Assembly (NCBI GenBank): GCA_017993835.1 | Contig: JAGOLX010000010.1 | Span: forward strand, 1 to 64,000 | Source: Phycisphaerae bacterium | GTDB lineage: Bacteria; Planctomycetota; Phycisphaerae; Sedimentisphaerales; Anaerobacaceae | Length of the DNA: 64,000 nucleotides | Direction of reading: 5' to 3' | Shown: one piece after another, positions 62,193 to 64,000 of the stretch | How the letters are laid out: the number at the start of each line of letters is the position of its first letter | How positions within the stretch are numbered: the stretch's first letter is position 1 | Position numbers and translations under genes: made by a program | Notes under the pieces: generated by a model | What the model was told of the DNA's origin: nothing | The model's database searches: none | What the model saw: the letters and a program-made list of their open reading frames with translations, nothing else

Positions 62193-64000
62193 ATGGGCAA
62201 GAGACTGGTTGCATGGACACTGTGTGTTTTCGTGGCGAGCCTGATCGCCGGTCCCCTGGCGCACGCCGGGGATCCGGCACTGATCGGCTGGTGGAAACTG
62301 AACGATGGCTCCGGCGACGTCGCTACCGACTTCTCCGAGAATGGCAATCACGGGACCATCGTGAGACCGACCGCCGGTCTGGGTCCGGGAGGATCGGTCT
62401 GGCTGGACGATTCTGAGCGGGGCACCGTCATCAGTTTCAACGGCACGGCCAGCGGCGCCTACGTGCGGGCCGGGCAGATTCCACAGATGACCTTCACCAA
62501 TGACTTCACCTGGGTTTTCTGGGCCAAACAACAGGCGGGAAATGCAGAGAACGACATCATCATCGGCAATCGAATGAACGCGAATGCGGTCGACTTCTCT
62601 CCCCGGCAGTTCATCAAATTCACGCCGACCAAACTCGAGTGGCACCAGAACTCCCTGGGCACCGACAACCTGGACTATGACGACATTCCCAATGATGTCT
62701 GGCTTCACCACGTTGTCGTGAAGACCGGCGCCCAACTCACGTATTTCCGCAACGGCGTTGAAGCTGCCGCTCGCGTGATCACGCAGGCTCTGGATTATCC
62801 TATGCCCTTGTTCTTTGGCGGTGACAACGAGAACGCCGAGGGCGAGAATTGGGCAGGAATGCTGAGCGACGTGCGCGTCTACACACGAGCGTTGACCGTG
62901 AGTGAGATCCTGCGTGCTATGGCCGGCAAGGGACCCGATGCGGAGTTGGCTGCCGAACCCGTTCCCGAGGACAGGGCAACCGACGTGTTGTTTGACGTCG
63001 AGTTGACTTGGGCCGCAGGCGAGTCTGCCGCTACGCACGATGTGTATCTGGGGACGAGCTTCGCAGACGTGAATAGCGCCAGTCGGGACAACCCGACGGG
63101 CGTCCTGGTTGGCCAGGACCTGACGACCGCCCAGTACCAGGTGGAAGCAGCGCTCGAATACGGGAAGGTCTACTACTGGAGAGTCGATGAGGTCAACGGT
63201 GCCCCCGAGTATACCGTGTTCAAGGGGGACGTGTGGAGCTTCACCGTCGAGCCCTATGCCTATCCGGTGAAGCCGACGATGGCTACCGCTTCGAGTGCCG
63301 TGGCGGGCGCGGGACCGATGAACACGATCAACGAATCCGGACTCGTGGATGACCAGCATTCTACCGATATGACGCAGATGTGGTTGACTCCCAAGGATTC
63401 CCTGCCGGCCTGGATCCTATACGAGTTCGACAGGGAATACGCGTTGTATGAGTTGTGGGTGTGGAACTCCAACTACATGATGGAATCCACCCTGGGGTAC
63501 GGGGCCAAGGACGTTGCCATCGAGTACTCCACGGATGGCCAGACCTGGACGCAATTGGAGGGGGTCCCGCAATTCAACCAAGCCACCAGCCAGGACAAGT
63601 ACGCGGCGAACACCATCGTCGATCTCGGCGGCGTGACCGCCAAGTACGTCAAGCTGACCATCAGCACCAACTGGGGCGGCTTCATGACCCAGACGGGCCT
63701 GAGCGAGGTCCGGTTCTTCCAAGTGCCGGTGCAGGCCCGCGACCCGGAACCGGCGGATGGCCAGACAGGCATCAGCGTGAATGCCTCTCTCGAATGGCGT
63801 CCCGGGCGCAAAGCCGCCTCGCACGCGATCTACTTCGGCACGGACAGCAACGCGGTGGCCGAGGGAAGCGTTTCCGCGGTGACACAGGCCGATCACGGCT
63901 ACACGCCGGGCTCCCCGCTGGCTCTGGCGACGACGTACTACTGGAGGGTGGACGAAGTCGGCGACGACGCGACCTATGCCGGCAACGTCTGGAGCTTCAC
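62193..64000 (+). CDS. LamG / discoidin surface protein (runs off the window)
   Basis: At least 602 residues, 3' end outside the window. Signal peptide about 1-26 (ending AHAGD); LamG/concanavalin-like domain about 32-235 (LIGWWKLNDGSGDVATDFS ... MLSDVRVYTRALT); a first Fn3-like planctomycete module about 245-350 ending VYYWRVDEVNG; a discoidin (F5/8C) domain about 360-510 (WILYEFDREYALYELWVW ... GLSEVRFFQV); and a second YYWRVDEV module at the end. Such proteins bind carbohydrates at the cell surface. AGGAGG is 6 bases before the ATG. Confidence 0.88.
   Translation, partial: MGKRLVAWTLCVFVASLIAGPLAHAGDPALIGWWKLNDGSGDVATDFSENGNHGTIVRPTAGLGPGGSVWLDDSERGTVISFNGTASGAYVRAGQIPQMTFTNDFTWVFWAKQQAGNAENDIIIGNRMNANAVDFSPRQFIKFTPTKLEWHQNSLGTDNLDYDDIPNDVWLHHVVVKTGAQLTYFRNGVEAAARVITQALDYPMPLFFGGDNENAEGENWAGMLSDVRVYTRALTVSEILRAMAGKGPDAELAAEPVPEDRATDVLFDVELTWAAGESAATHDVYLGTSFADVNSASRDNPTGVLVGQDLTTAQYQVEAALEYGKVYYWRVDEVNGAPEYTVFKGDVWSFTVEPYAYPVKPTMATASSAVAGAGPMNTINESGLVDDQHSTDMTQMWLTPKDSLPAWILYEFDREYALYELWVWNSNYMMESTLGYGAKDVAIEYSTDGQTWTQLEGVPQFNQATSQDKYAANTIVDLGGVTAKYVKLTISTNWGGFMTQTGLSEVRFFQVPVQARDPEPADGQTGISVNASLEWRPGRKAASHAIYFGTDSNAVAEGSVSAVTQADHGYTPGSPLALATTYYWRVDEVGDDATYAGNVWSF

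Overview
The window looks like chromosome from a high-GC, Gram-negative planctomycete of the Phycisphaerae type. This is inferred from gene content, not from a marker gene. The clues are an lpxC-fabZ fusion next to lpxA, lpxD, skp and bamA (a real outer membrane), many Tat-exported sugar enzymes, a Re-citrate-synthase-like gene, a PEP-CTERM-like tail of the VPVPGA type, LamG proteins with repeated YYWRVDEV modules, and long spacers full of hairpins.

Layout. 1-4.9 kb is an accessory scar. It holds pieces of IS5-, IS30- and RAYT-type transposases, then an RHS C-terminal module on the minus strand split by an intact ISAs1-family element (1968-3239) with 9-bp target duplications. Removing the IS and one duplication restores a single frame of about 500 codons whose stop overlaps the next gene, a small membrane-anchored protein (candidate immunity partner). 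4.9-13.2 kb carries an MscS channel, a large unknown membrane-anchored protein, trpB2, an outer-membrane barrel, a Nudix-like gene fused end-to-end with a stand-alone E2 acyltransferase domain, and a secreted esterase. 13.5-15.5 kb (minus) is ribH-nusB-parA. 15.8-24.2 kb (plus) holds a TPR protein, a beta-helix surface protein, tRNA-Leu(UAA), the Re-citrate-synthase-like gene, a HAD phosphatase, and trxA-trxB set among hairpin repeats. A sodium/solute symporter (minus) follows, then three tandem paralogous Tat metallophosphoesterases (25.9-29.0 kb). 29.2-33.7 kb has small stress or regulatory genes: RRM, CBS, Hsp20, a nucleotidyltransferase-TPM pair and a five-EF-hand protein.

33.8-36.9 kb contains a Tat Gfo/Idh/MocA protein, a thioesterase that may be leaderless, and a 177-bp element made of a perfect 28-bp outer inverted repeat enclosing two long hairpins, placed just upstream of an unknown gene. 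36.95-45.7 kb is one minus-strand run dnaB-bamA-skp-lpxD-lpxC/fabZ-lpxA-oxidoreductase for envelope assembly and lipid A. An S9 peptidase, a histidine kinase with a c-type haem motif, and aspS continue on the same strand to 51.8 kb. 52.3-55.7 kb holds an unknown 598-aa protein, a PEP-CTERM-like protein and a secreted protein of unknown role. 56.0-61.8 kb (plus) is a four-gene sugar cluster (two Tat TIM-barrel isomerases, a glycoside-hydrolase-like protein, a DUF5054/GH38-like protein). The window ends inside a LamG/discoidin surface protein.

The most unusual items are the multi-branched element at 35840-36016, the IS-split RHS toxin-like module with its overlapping partner, the dispersed intergenic repeats, and the E2 domain lacking the usual DHRxxDG signature. 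All calls come from reading the sequence; no database search was run.
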